Of a DNA stretch of 64,000 nt, positions 1 through 9,414 are shown piece by piece (the stretch's first letter is position 1; each line of letters opens with the position of its first letter). Location: assembly GCF_900070355.1 (NCBI RefSeq), contig NZ_LN849456.1:1364001-1428000 (forward strand). The letters are read 5' to 3'. The translations under genes and the position numbers were made by a program. The DNA comes from Devriesea agamarum. Lineage in GTDB: Bacteria; Actinomycetota; Actinomycetes; Actinomycetales; Dermabacteraceae. Under the pieces are notes generated by a model, which ran no database searches, was not told where the DNA came from, and was given only the letters and a program-made list of their open reading frames with translations.

Positions 1-187
1 TTTCGCCCATACTCGTGAAGTGGTGGACGCCGGATCGGCGGCAGCCGGGCATGTGGTGAACCTCGGCCACGGCGTGCCACCCCATACCGACCCGCAGGTC
101 CTCACCGACCTCGTCGCCTATATCCATTCGCTGCGTCCCTACGGTCCAGACGCAACAGCCTCACAGAATGGGCATACCCATGAATGA
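1..187 (+). CDS. hemE: Uroporphyrinogen decarboxylase, C-terminal end (partial)
   Basis: Only the last 61 codons are in the window; the frame begins at base 2 and stops with TGA at 185-187. The translated end contains [22 protein letters not shown], shortened here to its key part NLGHGVPP, the conserved C-terminal signature of HemE. HemE removes four carboxyl groups from uroporphyrinogen III to give coproporphyrinogen III in the cytosol. It overlaps the start of the oxidase gene downstream, as expected in a haem operon. The upstream part lies outside the window, so catalytic residues cannot be checked. Confidence 0.88.
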   Translation, partial: FAHTREVVDAGSAAAGHVVNLGHGVPPHTDPQVLTDLVAYIHSLRPYGPDATASQNGHTHE

Positions 188-1586
188 CACCACCACCGCC
201 CGTCGAACACTTGTGATCGGCGGAGGAATCTCTGGGTTGCTCTACGCCTGGCAAGCCCAGCAAACCGGGTGCCAGGTGACCGTCCTCGAAGCCGCCTCCG
301 TCTGCGGCGGAGCCATCGGCGCGCATGAACTCGACGGCCTTGAGCTCAACACAGGCGCCGAAGCGTTTGCGACCGCGGGTGGCACCGTGCGCGAGCTCCT
401 GGGCGACCTCGGCCTCAGCGAACACATCGTCGAGCCGTGCCCGTCCGGAAGCTGGGTGGTGACCCGAGGTGGAGCCGCGCCGCTGCCAGCCGCCGGGTAC
501 CTCGGCATCCCCGCGAATCCGCTGGCCCCGGATGTCCGCCGGATCATCGGCTGGCCCTCAGCTTTGCGCGCAGCGATCGGAGATGCCCTCCTACCCGGCT
601 CTTATGCCCTGCGCGAAGGCACAACTCTGGGCGATTATGTGCGCACCCGAATGGGACGCCGAGTGCTCACACGGCTCGTTGAACCGGTAATCGGTGGGGT
701 TCACGCCACAGATCCCAATCTGCTGGAACTGGCCGCCATCGCCCCCAAACTCCCGGACGCGACCCGCCGCACCGGTTCCCTCGCCCGAGCCGTGGCACAT
801 CTGCGTCCCTCCCGTAAAGCATCCGGCGCCGCTGTGTCCTCCCTGCGCCCCAGCATGGAGCTTCTGCCCCGCACCCTGGCCCAGCAGATCACCGACCGCG
901 GCGGTGTCATTCTCACCAACTCCCCGGTCACCGGCCTGGTCCGTCTACCCGATGGGACTTATCGCGTCAGCTCAGGTCCAGATCAGCAGGAGTTCACCGC
1001 CGATCACGTGGTGCTAGCGGCCCCGGGAGAAGTGACCCGGGAGCTCGTGCGCGGGGTGAACCCGGCGGTGGCCGAGCTGATCCCCGTCGCCCCTCCCTCA
1101 CCGGTCCGACTGGTCACCTTAGTGCTGGATGCTCCGGCGCTGCGCGCCAGGCCCCGCGGCAACGGGGTTCTGATCGCCGCTGAAACCACCGGTGTGCAGG
1201 CTAAAGCGCTCACCCATGCCACCGCCAAATGGCCACATCTGCGCGACGCAGCTGGTCAGCGGGAAATTGTGCGCTTGTCTTACGGTCGCTCAGGCGGACC
1301 GTTGCCAGCCCCGGAACTTTTCCCCGATCTGGCCCTCGCCGATGCATCCCGGATTCTCGGGGTGCCCTTGGACCGGTCACAGCTGCGCGCCCACGAAGTC
1401 ATCACGTGGGAACGCGCACTATCTCAAGCCCGAGCGGGTCACCAGGCTGCGCTCGAGGACGTCGAGACCGCTCTGCGTGAAACCCCCGGCTTAAATATTG
1501 TCGGCGCGTGGCGCAGCGGAACCGGTCTCGCCGCTATCACCGGATTCACGCGACGTCTCGCTCGCACCATGGAAGGACAGTTATGA
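168..1586 (+). CDS. cgoX: Coproporphyrinogen III oxidase, FAD-dependent (HemY/CgoX)
   Basis: The 472-residue protein opens with a dinucleotide-binding motif ([10 protein letters not shown], then an acidic residue at the end of the second strand in VTVLEA), typical of the HemY/PPOX flavoprotein family. In Gram-positive bacteria this enzyme oxidises coproporphyrinogen III to coproporphyrin III. The assignment to the coproporphyrin branch rests on the chdC gene that follows. The start is ambiguous: ATG at 168 or ATG at 180, both inside the end of hemE and neither with a strong ribosome-binding site; translational coupling to hemE is likely. The TGA stop overlaps the ATG of chdC (ATGA). Length is normal for the family. 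Confidence 0.9.
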   Translation: MGIPMNDTTTARRTLVIGGGISGLLYAWQAQQTGCQVTVLEAASVCGGAIGAHELDGLELNTGAEAFATAGGTVRELLGDLGLSEHIVEPCPSGSWVVTRGGAAPLPAAGYLGIPANPLAPDVRRIIGWPSALRAAIGDALLPGSYALREGTTLGDYVRTRMGRRVLTRLVEPVIGGVHATDPNLLELAAIAPKLPDATRRTGSLARAVAHLRPSRKASGAAVSSLRPSMELLPRTLAQQITDRGGVILTNSPVTGLVRLPDGTYRVSSGPDQQEFTADHVVLAAPGEVTRELVRGVNPAVAELIPVAPPSPVRLVTLVLDAPALRARPRGNGVLIAAETTGVQAKALTHATAKWPHLRDAAGQREIVRLSYGRSGGPLPAPELFPDLALADASRILGVPLDRSQLRAHEVITWERALSQARAGHQAALEDVETALRETPGLNIVGAWRSGTGLAAITGFTRRLARTMEGQL

Positions 1587-2317
1587 CCGCGCACCCGCAT
1601 TCCACCCCTTCGCACCCGGCGCCGCACCTGAGCGGTGAGGGAGAAGATGTCATCCGGTACGCCGCCTACATGGTGTACACCAAGACCCAGTGCCACGGCG
1701 CTAAGGCCCCGGTTGATACCGCTGAGCTCACCGCGTCCCTCGAGAAATTCATTGCTGATCAGGAACAGCGCGGAGTTGTGGTCCGCGGCCTGTACGATGT
1801 GTCGGATTTCCGGGCAGACGGCGACATTATGACCTGGATGCACGCCGAGAATCCAGCCGCATTGCAGCAGGCGGGACGCGATTTCCGTGCGCTTATGCCC
1901 GGCCGCCTCAGCCGCACGTGGGCAGCCATGGGTGTGCATCGCCAGGCTGAGTTCTCTAAGGATCACGCCCCCGCTTTCCTCGATGATCGGCGCACTCCGA
2001 AGGAGTGGATCACGGTCTACCCGTTCGTGCGCTCCTATGACTGGTATCTTCTGCCCGAGGATGAGCGCCGCGAGATGCTGCGTGAGCACGGCATGCTCGG
2101 CCGCGATTTTCCGCAGGTTCACGCCAACACGGTGGCCGCGTTTGCCCTGGGCGACTACGAGTGGCTGCTTTCTTTTGAAGCTGATCATCTCCACGAACTG
2201 GTCGATATGATGCGGCATCTGCGTTACTCTAAGGCGCGCCTGCATGTCCGTGACGAGCTGCCCTTCTATGCGGGCCGCCGCGTCACTCCCGCCACCGCTG
2301 CCGATCTGATGAACTGA
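1583..2317 (+). CDS. chdC: Coproheme decarboxylase (HemQ/ChdC)
   Basis: The 244-residue protein belongs to the chlorite-dismutase-like ChdC family, which performs the last step of the coproporphyrin pathway: peroxide-driven decarboxylation of coproheme to haem b. The motif TVYPFVRSYDWY is followed by LREHG. Tyr146 and His169 are 23 residues apart, matching the spacing of the actinobacterial catalytic Tyr and proximal haem His. The start at 1583 is chosen because it overlaps the preceding stop as ATGA; an upstream in-frame extension would run inside cgoX. Together with cpfC it shows that this organism uses the Gram-positive haem route. Confidence 0.93.
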   Translation: MTAHPHSTPSHPAPHLSGEGEDVIRYAAYMVYTKTQCHGAKAPVDTAELTASLEKFIADQEQRGVVVRGLYDVSDFRADGDIMTWMHAENPAALQQAGRDFRALMPGRLSRTWAAMGVHRQAEFSKDHAPAFLDDRRTPKEWITVYPFVRSYDWYLLPEDERREMLREHGMLGRDFPQVHANTVAAFALGDYEWLLSFEADHLHELVDMMRHLRYSKARLHVRDELPFYAGRRVTPATAADLMN

Positions 2318-2329
2318 AGGCCCTCCCGG

Positions 2330-3616
2330 ATGCCCTTGACTGACCACACTGCGCCCGCACCGACAGACTCCACCCAGCCGTTAGAGTCCGACCAGCCGAT
2401 TGACGATAACCACACCCGCCGAGGCCAACACCGTGCTTTCGACGGGATTTTGCTCGCGTCTTTCGGAGGTCCGGAAAAACCTGAGGACGTTATGCCGTTC
2501 CTGCGCAATGTGACGCGCGGTCGGGGCATCCCGGAAGAGCGGCTGGAGGAAGTCAGCCACCACTACCAGGCCATGGATGGCCAGTCCCCAATCAACGACC
2601 AGAACCGCGAATTGTTGCGCGACTTGCGGGCGGAGCTGGATCGCCGTGGGATTGAGCTACCCGTTGTCTGGGGTAACCGGAACTGGCATCCTTTTATGCG
2701 TGACGCCGTAGACGAGCTGTATGCGCAGGGCAAACGCCATATCCTTGGCATCGCAACCTCCGCATATTCGTCCTATTCGTCCTGCCGGCAATATCGGGAG
2801 GATTTCGGGACCATCCTGCGCGATAGTGGCCGCGATGGTGAGATGACGATCGATAAGATCCGCACCTATTTCAACGTTCCGGGTTTCTTGGATCCGGTGG
2901 TCGACGGGGTGGACGATGCGCTCACCTCGCTGCTCGATGAGGGCTTAACGCTGCCGGAGATCCGGGTCGTCTTCACCACGCATTCCATCCCGCTCACCAT
3001 GGCCGACACCTCTGGTCCGGAGGATACGCATGAGCGCGGTTCCGGCGGGTGGTACGTCGAGCAGCACTTGGCAGCCTGCCGATACGTCGCAGGGGCCATC
3101 GCACAGCGTCGAGATATCGCGGTCACCGACTTAATGGATGACCCCGACCAGCAGACCGCATCGGGGCCGTTGCTCAGGTGGCAACTCGCCTACCAGTCCC
3201 GGTCTGGCCCACCTCAGGTTCCGTGGCTGGAGCCCGACATCGTCGATGTGATCGAGGAGATCAGCGCTTCGGATGACGTGTGCCGAGGCATCGTGGTCGC
3301 TCCGATCGGGTTTGTTACCGATCATGTCGAGGTGATTTGGGACCTGGATAAGGAGGCTCGTGAGGCTGCTGAGGAACACGGGCTCACCTTCCGTCGGGTG
3401 GCGACCGCGGGTCACGATCCGCGTTTCATTACCGCGCTCGTTGACCTGATTGAAGAACGCCTGGATCCGGCGCGGCCCCGCGCAGCGTTGACCGACTTTG
3501 GTATGACCCCTGACGTCTGCGGCCGTCGCTGCTGTCCAGGCAGGACGATTAGACCCACCACCTCGGGCATTGACTCAGATGAGGACTGTGCCCGGGCTGA
3601 GCAGGAGTCTGCATGA
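2330..3616 (+). CDS. cpfC: Coproporphyrin ferrochelatase (CpfC/HemH)
   Basis: The 428-residue protein inserts Fe2+ into coproporphyrin III. After a roughly 38-residue, Pro/Asp-rich N-terminal tail not typical of the core fold, it shows the ferrochelatase start (ILLASFGGPEKPEDV) and HYQAMDGQSPIN. A Cys in SSYSSCRQYRED plus a C-terminal Cys cluster (CGRRCC) resemble the Cys set that binds a [2Fe-2S] centre in actinobacterial ferrochelatases, although the C-terminal spacing should be aligned before relying on it. It begins 12 bases after chdC and overlaps hemC by ATGA. The function is well supported; the cluster is inferred. Confidence 0.92.
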   Translation: MPLTDHTAPAPTDSTQPLESDQPIDDNHTRRGQHRAFDGILLASFGGPEKPEDVMPFLRNVTRGRGIPEERLEEVSHHYQAMDGQSPINDQNRELLRDLRAELDRRGIELPVVWGNRNWHPFMRDAVDELYAQGKRHILGIATSAYSSYSSCRQYREDFGTILRDSGRDGEMTIDKIRTYFNVPGFLDPVVDGVDDALTSLLDEGLTLPEIRVVFTTHSIPLTMADTSGPEDTHERGSGGWYVEQHLAACRYVAGAIAQRRDIAVTDLMDDPDQQTASGPLLRWQLAYQSRSGPPQVPWLEPDIVDVIEEISASDDVCRGIVVAPIGFVTDHVEVIWDLDKEAREAAEEHGLTFRRVATAGHDPRFITALVDLIEERLDPARPRAALTDFGMTPDVCGRRCCPGRTIRPTTSGIDSDEDCARAEQESA

Positions 3617-4728
3617 GCACCAATCCGCAGGCGACTGCTCACACCGGGGGGTCGCTGACCGGTGGTCACGGTGACTATCCGCGTCTACGGGTGGGAACCC
3701 GCGGGTCTTTGCTCGCGCTCGCGCAGTCAGAACAGTTTGCGATGTCCTTGGGGTGCCCATTTGAGCTGGTTCCGATCAGTACACACGGGGACAAGGACCG
3801 CACGAGTGCTCTGACGTCGATCGGTGGCACCGGTGTGTTTGTGACCGCGGTGCGCCAAGCGCTGTTAGATGGCGAGGTCGATGTCGTCGTTCACTCGATG
3901 AAAGATCTGCCCACTGCTCCCCCGGACGGTATTGCACTGGCGTGTGTGCCGCAACGCGAAGACCCTTCCGATGTGCTGTGCACCCGCAATGGCGAGTCGC
4001 TCAATGACCTTCCTGGCGGGGCTCGAGTGGGAACGGGTTCACCGCGCCGAGCTGCCCAGCTTTTGCGGATCCGACCGGATCTTTCGGTCCACGGGGTGCG
4101 CGGCAATATTGATACGCGTCTTGGCTTAGTAACCGGTGGCTCGTTCGATGCAATTGTGTTGGCGGCGGCTGGTTTGCGGAGAGCTGAACGCACCGCGGCT
4201 ATCGGCGAGGTGTTTTCACCCGATGCGATGGTTCCGGCCCCCGCTCAGGGTGCCTTGGCTATTGAGTGCCGGGCCCACGATTTTGGATCCCCCAGCTCAC
4301 AGTTGCCAAGTTCGGACGGCGGCTATCTGGACGGGCATCCGCTGGTGGCGCTCACCCCGCGGCTTGGGGAGGGCGCAGCTTGGTTTGCCCAGTTGTTGCG
4401 CGCCCAGGATGACCTAGCCAGTCGGCACGCAACGCTTGCTGAGCGTATGGTGCTGCGCCGTCTCGAAGCAGGATGCGCCGCCCCCGTGGCCGCGTACGCC
4501 CATATCACCGCTCAGCCGTGCCCGACGCTGCACCTGCGAGCACTGGTGATCTCGGCGGATGGCTCTCAGATTGTCGATAGATCTGTGTCGGGGGCACTAC
4601 CCGAGGACTTATCGTCTTTTTCGGCTGAAAAGACTGCGGCTGAGTTGGGTATCCAATGCGCCGATGCCCTGCTCGAAGCCGGTGCCGATGCCATCCTCAA
4701 GGCCGCGGCAGAGGCCTTGCACCCTTAA
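3613..4728 (+). CDS. hemC: Hydroxymethylbilane synthase (porphobilinogen deaminase)
   Basis: This 371-residue enzyme polymerises four porphobilinogens into hydroxymethylbilane. It starts with the family signature RVGTRGSLLALAQSEQ and has HSMKDLP, the GTGSPRRAAQLLRIRPDL block, and the dipyrromethane-cofactor Cys in LEAGCAAPVAAYA (usual form LEGGCQVPIAAYA). Between the AIECR segment and the cofactor domain there is an extra stretch (FGSPSSQLPSSDGGYLDGHP and beyond) that makes it longer than the usual roughly 310 residues. Its ATG overlaps the cpfC stop. It converges on the symporter gene with only 21 bases between stops. Confidence 0.93.
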   Translation: MSTNPQATAHTGGSLTGGHGDYPRLRVGTRGSLLALAQSEQFAMSLGCPFELVPISTHGDKDRTSALTSIGGTGVFVTAVRQALLDGEVDVVVHSMKDLPTAPPDGIALACVPQREDPSDVLCTRNGESLNDLPGGARVGTGSPRRAAQLLRIRPDLSVHGVRGNIDTRLGLVTGGSFDAIVLAAAGLRRAERTAAIGEVFSPDAMVPAPAQGALAIECRAHDFGSPSSQLPSSDGGYLDGHPLVALTPRLGEGAAWFAQLLRAQDDLASRHATLAERMVLRRLEAGCAAPVAAYAHITAQPCPTLHLRALVISADGSQIVDRSVSGALPEDLSSFSAEKTAAELGIQCADALLEAGADAILKAAAEALHP

Positions 4729-4749
4729 GAACCCGCGGCAGGGTCCGTC

Positions 4750-6207
4750 CTATCGTCGTGAGGCGCTGCTTTCGCCCATGAATTCCTCCACCGTTGCTCG
4801 GTCTGCGCGCAGTGTCGGGTCGCGGTCGAGGTAGAACTTGGTTTCACGGGCTATCAACCCCGACAGCAGTAGCAAACCGATCAGGTTGGGCAGCGCCATC
4901 AGGCCGTTCATGAGATCGGCGAAGTTCCATACGATGTCCAGGGGAACCGTCGCACCGACGAACACCATCAGTGTGAAAACAACGCGGTACACGTACACGG
5001 CGCGCAGCCCCATTAAACGCTCGACGCAGCGCTCACCGTAGTAGGACCACCCGAGGATTGTGGAGAACGCGAACATAACCAGTCCGATGGTCACGATGTA
5101 GCCTCCCCATTCACCGGGCAAACCGTGACTGAAGGCATGGTTGGTCATGACACCCTTATCAATGTCTTCTTTCCACACTCCGGTGGTCACCAGCACCAGG
5201 CCGGTGAAGGTCACCACGACCAGGGTGTCGATGAAGGTTTGGGTCATAGATACCAGACCTTGGCGCACCGGGTGATAGGTGCGTGCAGAGGCGGCTGCAA
5301 TGGGTGCGGATCCGAGCCCGGATTCGTTCGAGAACAGGCCGCGCGCCACCCCCAGCTGCATCATGAGCAGGAAGGCTGAACCAAAAAGTCCACCGGCGGC
5401 TGCGCTGCCACTAAAGGCTTCGGTGAAAATGAGGACAATGGCATCGGGAATAGCGCTGACATTTGCGATCAGGATCCATGTAGCGCCGAGGATATAAAAG
5501 ACGATCATGATCGGTACGAACGCCGCGGTCACTTTACCGATTGCTTTAATACCGCCGATCAGAACAATGCCGGTCAACACGGTGATTACCAGACCGGTTA
5601 CCCAGACTGGAATCCCGAACGTGCCTTCCATATTGGTGGAGACCGCATTGCCCTGTGTGGTGTTACCGATACCGAACGAGGCTAAGATGGCGAAAATCGC
5701 GAACAGCACCGACAGAATTGCCGGGAATACCTTCCACCCAAAATGCTGAGTGAGCCCCTGGCGGAGATAGTATTGCGGCCCACCAGAATATGCACCGGAG
5801 GCATCCTTCGTTCTAAACCGCACCGCTAAAAAGGCTTCGGAATACTTTGTCACCATGCCAAAGAGACCGGTCATCCACATCCAAAACAGCGATCCGGGGC
5901 CGCCGATTGATATCGCCCCGGCCACACCGACAATGTTTCCCACCCCGACAGTGGCTGCCAGCGCGGTCGTCAGGGCCTGAAATTGCGAAATCTCGCCTTG
6001 GTCGTCAGCACCTTCGTCGGTTCGATCGACGAATGCTAGGCGTAGCGCTGGAATCAGCTTGCGCAGTTGCAGACCGGTGAGCCGGATGGTCAGGAAAATT
6101 CCCGTTCCGAGCAGCAGGGGGATGAGCAAGAAGGGCCCCCAGACAATGCCGTCAATCGCGACGATAATGTCGTTGAGATGGGTGAGGAATGAAGTGTCTT
6201 CGGGCAT
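4750..6207 (-). CDS. Sodium:alanine/glycine symporter (AGCS family)
   Basis: The 485-residue polytopic membrane protein carries the family segments VGVGNIVGVAGAISIGGPGSLFWMW and GLFSNESGLGSAPIAAA (both quoted here only for their AGCS signatures, GNIVGVA and NESGLGSAP). AGCS carriers import alanine, glycine or related amino acids with Na+. A GTG six codons upstream is possible, but ATG at 6207 has GGAAAGGCGG at a good distance, so it is preferred. The gene sits reversed in the haem locus between hemC and hemD. Supply of glycine or alanine has no direct role in the C5 haem route, so the neighbourhood may be incidental. The precise substrate cannot be read from sequence. Confidence 0.9.
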   Translation of the reverse strand: MPEDTSFLTHLNDIIVAIDGIVWGPFLLIPLLLGTGIFLTIRLTGLQLRKLIPALRLAFVDRTDEGADDQGEISQFQALTTALAATVGVGNIVGVAGAISIGGPGSLFWMWMTGLFGMVTKYSEAFLAVRFRTKDASGAYSGGPQYYLRQGLTQHFGWKVFPAILSVLFAIFAILASFGIGNTTQGNAVSTNMEGTFGIPVWVTGLVITVLTGIVLIGGIKAIGKVTAAFVPIMIVFYILGATWILIANVSAIPDAIVLIFTEAFSGSAAAGGLFGSAFLLMMQLGVARGLFSNESGLGSAPIAAASARTYHPVRQGLVSMTQTFIDTLVVVTFTGLVLVTTGVWKEDIDKGVMTNHAFSHGLPGEWGGYIVTIGLVMFAFSTILGWSYYGERCVERLMGLRAVYVYRVVFTLMVFVGATVPLDIVWNFADLMNGLMALPNLIGLLLLSGLIARETKFYLDRDPTLRADRATVEEFMGESSASRR

Positions 6208-6390
6208 GGAACCGCCTTTCCGCACCTCGCCGATAACCAGAGCTATCGACGCGGCGCATACGATCGCGTCACCCAGCTACCCTCAGCAGCTGCCGAAATG
6301 TGACCTAGGAGACAGAGGAGATGGGACCTGTGCATTCTGCCATCCGAGCGCACGTTCCGTCCGCCATCCCGCGTGTCGAAACCCAATGTT

Positions 6391-6396
6391 TATGAT
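6391..6396 (+). promoter_or_regulatory. Candidate -10 element upstream of hemD
   Basis: TATGAT lies 60 bases before the hemD start, in the divergent gap between the symporter and hemD. No convincing -35 was found at 16-18 bases, so this is a weak promoter call. Confidence 0.3.
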
Positions 6397-6455
6397 CGAC
6401 ATGAGGCGTGACAGTGAAATCGTCGCAGCACCCTGACCCCGACAATGGAGGCGGA

Positions 6456-7253
6456 ATGAGCGTTGAGCAGGCACGCGTACTGATCACTCGCCCCGCTGGG
6501 CGGGCCGAGGTGTTGCGAGAACTGCTGGCTGATGCTGACATCCAGGCTGATAGCTGTCCGTTTATTGACTTGAAGCTGGCTCCCGAGGATGAGCGGGCCA
6601 AGGTGAGTCGTGAAGCTGCCAGCGGTGGTTTTGCATGGGTTGCATTGACCAGTAAAACAGCTGTGGACGCCCTGGATTTCTCTTGGTTCGCTCGGCCCAA
6701 CAGGTGGCAGCCTCCCCACGGGAAGGTCGGGAGCGATGGCAAGATTGCTACCCACATGGGGACGCTTCCTCGCATTGCCGCAGTTGGGGGGGCCACCGCG
6801 CGGGCCGCTGAACGGGCCGGACTCTCCGTAGCGCTGACAGGTCTCGGTTCGGCTCAGGCTCTTTGCGAGGTCTTCCCTCCCCCAGCTCACCCCGACGAGA
6901 AGGTTCTTCTGCCGACCTCTGCCAAAGCGGCGTATACGCTCCACGACGGGCTGAGGGCCCTGGGCTACATGGTGATCCGGCGGCATGTCTACGACACGGT
7001 GCCCGCCGAGGTACCGCAGCCGGTCCTCGATAGGCTTCGCAAGGGCGAGTATTCCGCGGTGGTGCTGACATCGGGCACAGCGGCTCAACGTCTGCACGCT
7101 CTCTGTCCGGCATCGACGATCCGCACCATCGTCATTGGCGAGGCCACCAAGGCGAGCGCCGAGGCGCTAGGACTCACGGTGGCAGCCATGGCGAGCCGTC
7201 CGACCGATGACGCACTCGCCACCGCTGTGCGCGAGGTCGTTGCCCACGGCTAG
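6456..7253 (+). CDS. hemD: Uroporphyrinogen-III synthase
   Basis: This 265-residue protein has the two-domain HemD layout: VLITRPAGRAEVLRELL at the start, LTSKTAVDAL, RIAAVGGATARAAERAG, then YDTVPAEVP, VVLTSGTAAQRL and IVIGEATKASAEALG. It closes and inverts ring D of hydroxymethylbilane to make uroporphyrinogen III. The family diverges strongly in sequence, but these motifs and the haem context make the call firm. ATG at 6456 is chosen over an upstream in-frame start because GGAGGCGG precedes it at 5 bases. It is separated from hemC by the reverse-strand symporter and converges on the TetR gene. Confidence 0.9.
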   Translation: MSVEQARVLITRPAGRAEVLRELLADADIQADSCPFIDLKLAPEDERAKVSREAASGGFAWVALTSKTAVDALDFSWFARPNRWQPPHGKVGSDGKIATHMGTLPRIAAVGGATARAAERAGLSVALTGLGSAQALCEVFPPPAHPDEKVLLPTSAKAAYTLHDGLRALGYMVIRRHVYDTVPAEVPQPVLDRLRKGEYSAVVLTSGTAAQRLHALCPASTIRTIVIGEATKASAEALGLTVAAMASRPTDDALATAVREVVAHG

Positions 7254-7283
7254 GGCTGCTCTGACACCAGGGCGTTGTGGCCG

Positions 7284-7895
7284 TCAGGCTTGAGCTTTTA
7301 GCCCCTTGGTCGCAGGCTCCACCAATAGGGCGTGAATAGCATGTTTCAGCAGATCGACCACCGGCGTGCCCGGGGGGTTCCACCGGGAGGCGCTTTGCAC
7401 GGTAAAGCCGCCAACCAAACCGAGGAGTGTCTGCACTCGCTCTCGCATGCGGTCAAGATGCGGATATTTCGCCGTCGCAAGTTCCGATACGGCAGCAATG
7501 GTTCTTTCTGTGGTCCGCTCCACCCAGGCTCGCGCGTCCTCGTCGTGGCAAGCCAGCATGGAAAACTGAACCCACATTATCGCCAGGCCGCGTGCCCGTT
7601 CGGTGTCAGCTAACGCACCGGTGAGGATCGCCATTAAGGCATCTAAGGGATCGTCGCACTCTGCCAGGATCCGCTCATATTCAAGATGAACGAGTTCGGA
7701 GACTCTTTCCATCGCCGCGGACAGCATGTGGCGCTTTGTTGGGAAATGGTGCTGAACTGCTCCGATCGATACTTCAGCTCGATCAGCAACGCTGCGCACA
7801 GAGACAGCATCCATCCCCCGCAGGACAGCAATCTCAATCAGACTGTCCGCGATACGGCCAGCGGTCGCTGACCTCGGGGCAGATGAGGGACTCAT
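7284..7895 (-). CDS. TetR-family transcriptional regulator
   Basis: The 203-residue protein has an N-terminal TetR helix-turn-helix: IADSLIEIAVLRGMDAVSVRSVADRAEVSIGAVQHHFPTKRHML, of which VSVRSVADRAEVS and HHFPTK are the recognisable parts. The C-terminal ligand domain (roughly residues 60-200) is not specific to a known ligand class. It lies between hemD (convergent) and hemB (divergent across 505 bases). It may regulate itself or hemB, or an unrelated target; nothing in the sequence decides this. Confidence 0.85.
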   Translation of the reverse strand: MSPSSAPRSATAGRIADSLIEIAVLRGMDAVSVRSVADRAEVSIGAVQHHFPTKRHMLSAAMERVSELVHLEYERILAECDDPLDALMAILTGALADTERARGLAIMWVQFSMLACHDEDARAWVERTTERTIAAVSELATAKYPHLDRMRERVQTLLGLVGGFTVQSASRWNPPGTPVVDLLKHAIHALLVEPATKGLKAQA

Positions 7896-8400
7896 GTTTC
7901 AATCATGCACCTGAATCACGGATAACAGCGACCGAACAATACAATCGAACTGGGGTTTTGTGCAAAATTTAGAGGGGAGATCGGGACGTATGCACGACGC
8001 TTTACGTATCGTTCAACTCCGCCGCAGCGGCGTCTTGGCACGTCAGGCGGAATCCTCGCGCTCACCATGATTCAAAGGTCAAACAACCTCAGCTCAGATC
8101 TCCATAAATAGTGATGTGCATCACTGCGCAATGGATTACCGTGTTATGAGAGGAAGTTCTACTTTGGAAGCGACCGTGGTTTCAGACCAGCTCACAGCGT
8201 GACTGGCTAAGTCAGCGCCAACACCCTACCGCGTTCAGCATGTCCTTAACTACGGCTCCACCACCTGCGCCGCACCCCCACACCACAAGCTTTGACATCC
8301 GCATTCCCTTAAGGCCGTCCGCCCTTTATTCTCCGCAGCATTCACCGCAGCGCACACATGGATTCAACGAAGCCCCACGATCCTGGCGTACTGTGACTGC
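7896..8400. other. Divergent intergenic region tetR / hemB
   Basis: These 505 bases hold no convincing gene. The left half (7896-8180) is visibly AT-richer than its surroundings. A TTGACA hexamer is at 8292-8297 without a matching -10. TACTGT at 8389-8394 sits 6 bases before the hemB ATG at 8401, and no Shine-Dalgarno sequence is present, so hemB may be transcribed as a leaderless mRNA. No clear TetR palindrome was recognised by eye. Confidence 0.4.
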
Positions 8401-9414
8401 ATGCCCATGCAGTTGCCGATCGACCGACCTCGCCGGCTCCGCTCAACCGGCGCCCTACGACGCCTCGTGCGCGAGCACCGGGTCCGTGCATCCGATCTCG
8501 TCTTACCCATGTTCGTCCGAGAAGGCGCCGACGCCCCTCGTGAAATCTCCTCCATGCCCGGAGTCCTTCAGCACACACTGGACTCCCTCGTGCGCGCAGC
8601 CGTCAGCGCCACCGAAGCCGGAGTCGGTGGCATCATGCTTTTCGGAGTGCCGTTATACAAAGACGCCGTCGGCAGTGGCGCCACCGATGATGACGGCATC
8701 TTGAACGTGGCTCTGCGCCGCCTGCGCTCCGAACTCGGAGACGCCACCGTCCTCATGTCAGATCTATGCCTGGACGAGTTCACCGACCACGGTCATTGCG
8801 GCGTGCTCACCGAAGACGGCCGAGTAGACAATGACGCCACCCTCCTGCGCTATCAGCAAATGGCCCTGGTACAAGCAGAAGCAGGCGCACACCTGCTCGG
8901 GCCATCCGGAATGATGGATGGCCAAGTGCGCATCATGCGCCAAGCGCTCGATGCCAAAGGCCACCAGGACGTCGGCATTTTCGCCTACACCGCCAAATAT
9001 GCCTCCGCGTTCTACGGGCCCTTCCGAGAAGCCGTGGACTCATCGCTGACGGGCGACCGCCGCACCTATCAGCAAGATCCCGCTAATGGGTCCGAAGCGC
9101 TGCGCGAGACCGCACTCGATCTCGACGAGGGGGCAGACCTCCTCATGGTGAAACCCGGGCTGCCCTATCTCGACGTACTCAAAGACGTCTGTGCAATCTC
9201 GCCTGTTCCCGTGGGCAGTTATCAGGTTTCCGGTGAATACGCGATGATCGAAGCCGCAGCCGCCAACGGCTGGATCGACCGAGACCGAACCATCTTGGAG
9301 TCGCTGCTCGCATTCCGCCGCGCCGGTGCAAGCATAGTTTTAACGTATTACGCCGCTGAGGTCGCCACTTGGCTCCGCAACGGTTTGCCAGCCCACCTGG
9401 AGGAATTCGCATGA
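8401..9414 (+). CDS. hemB: Delta-aminolevulinic acid dehydratase (porphobilinogen synthase)
   Basis: The 337-residue enzyme condenses two 5-aminolevulinates to porphobilinogen. It starts [18 protein letters not shown] and contains [16 protein letters not shown]. The position that is a second Cys in zinc-type enzymes (CLC) is Asp here, so a Mg2+-type active site is inferred. The Schiff-base lysine region [13 protein letters not shown] and [10 protein letters not shown] are also present. Two ATGs (8401 and 8407) are possible; neither has a ribosome-binding site. It overlaps hemL as ATGA, so both are cotranscribed. Confidence 0.94.
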   Translation: MPMQLPIDRPRRLRSTGALRRLVREHRVRASDLVLPMFVREGADAPREISSMPGVLQHTLDSLVRAAVSATEAGVGGIMLFGVPLYKDAVGSGATDDDGILNVALRRLRSELGDATVLMSDLCLDEFTDHGHCGVLTEDGRVDNDATLLRYQQMALVQAEAGAHLLGPSGMMDGQVRIMRQALDAKGHQDVGIFAYTAKYASAFYGPFREAVDSSLTGDRRTYQQDPANGSEALRETALDLDEGADLLMVKPGLPYLDVLKDVCAISPVPVGSYQVSGEYAMIEAAAANGWIDRDRTILESLLAFRRAGASIVLTYYAAEVATWLRNGLPAHLEEFA

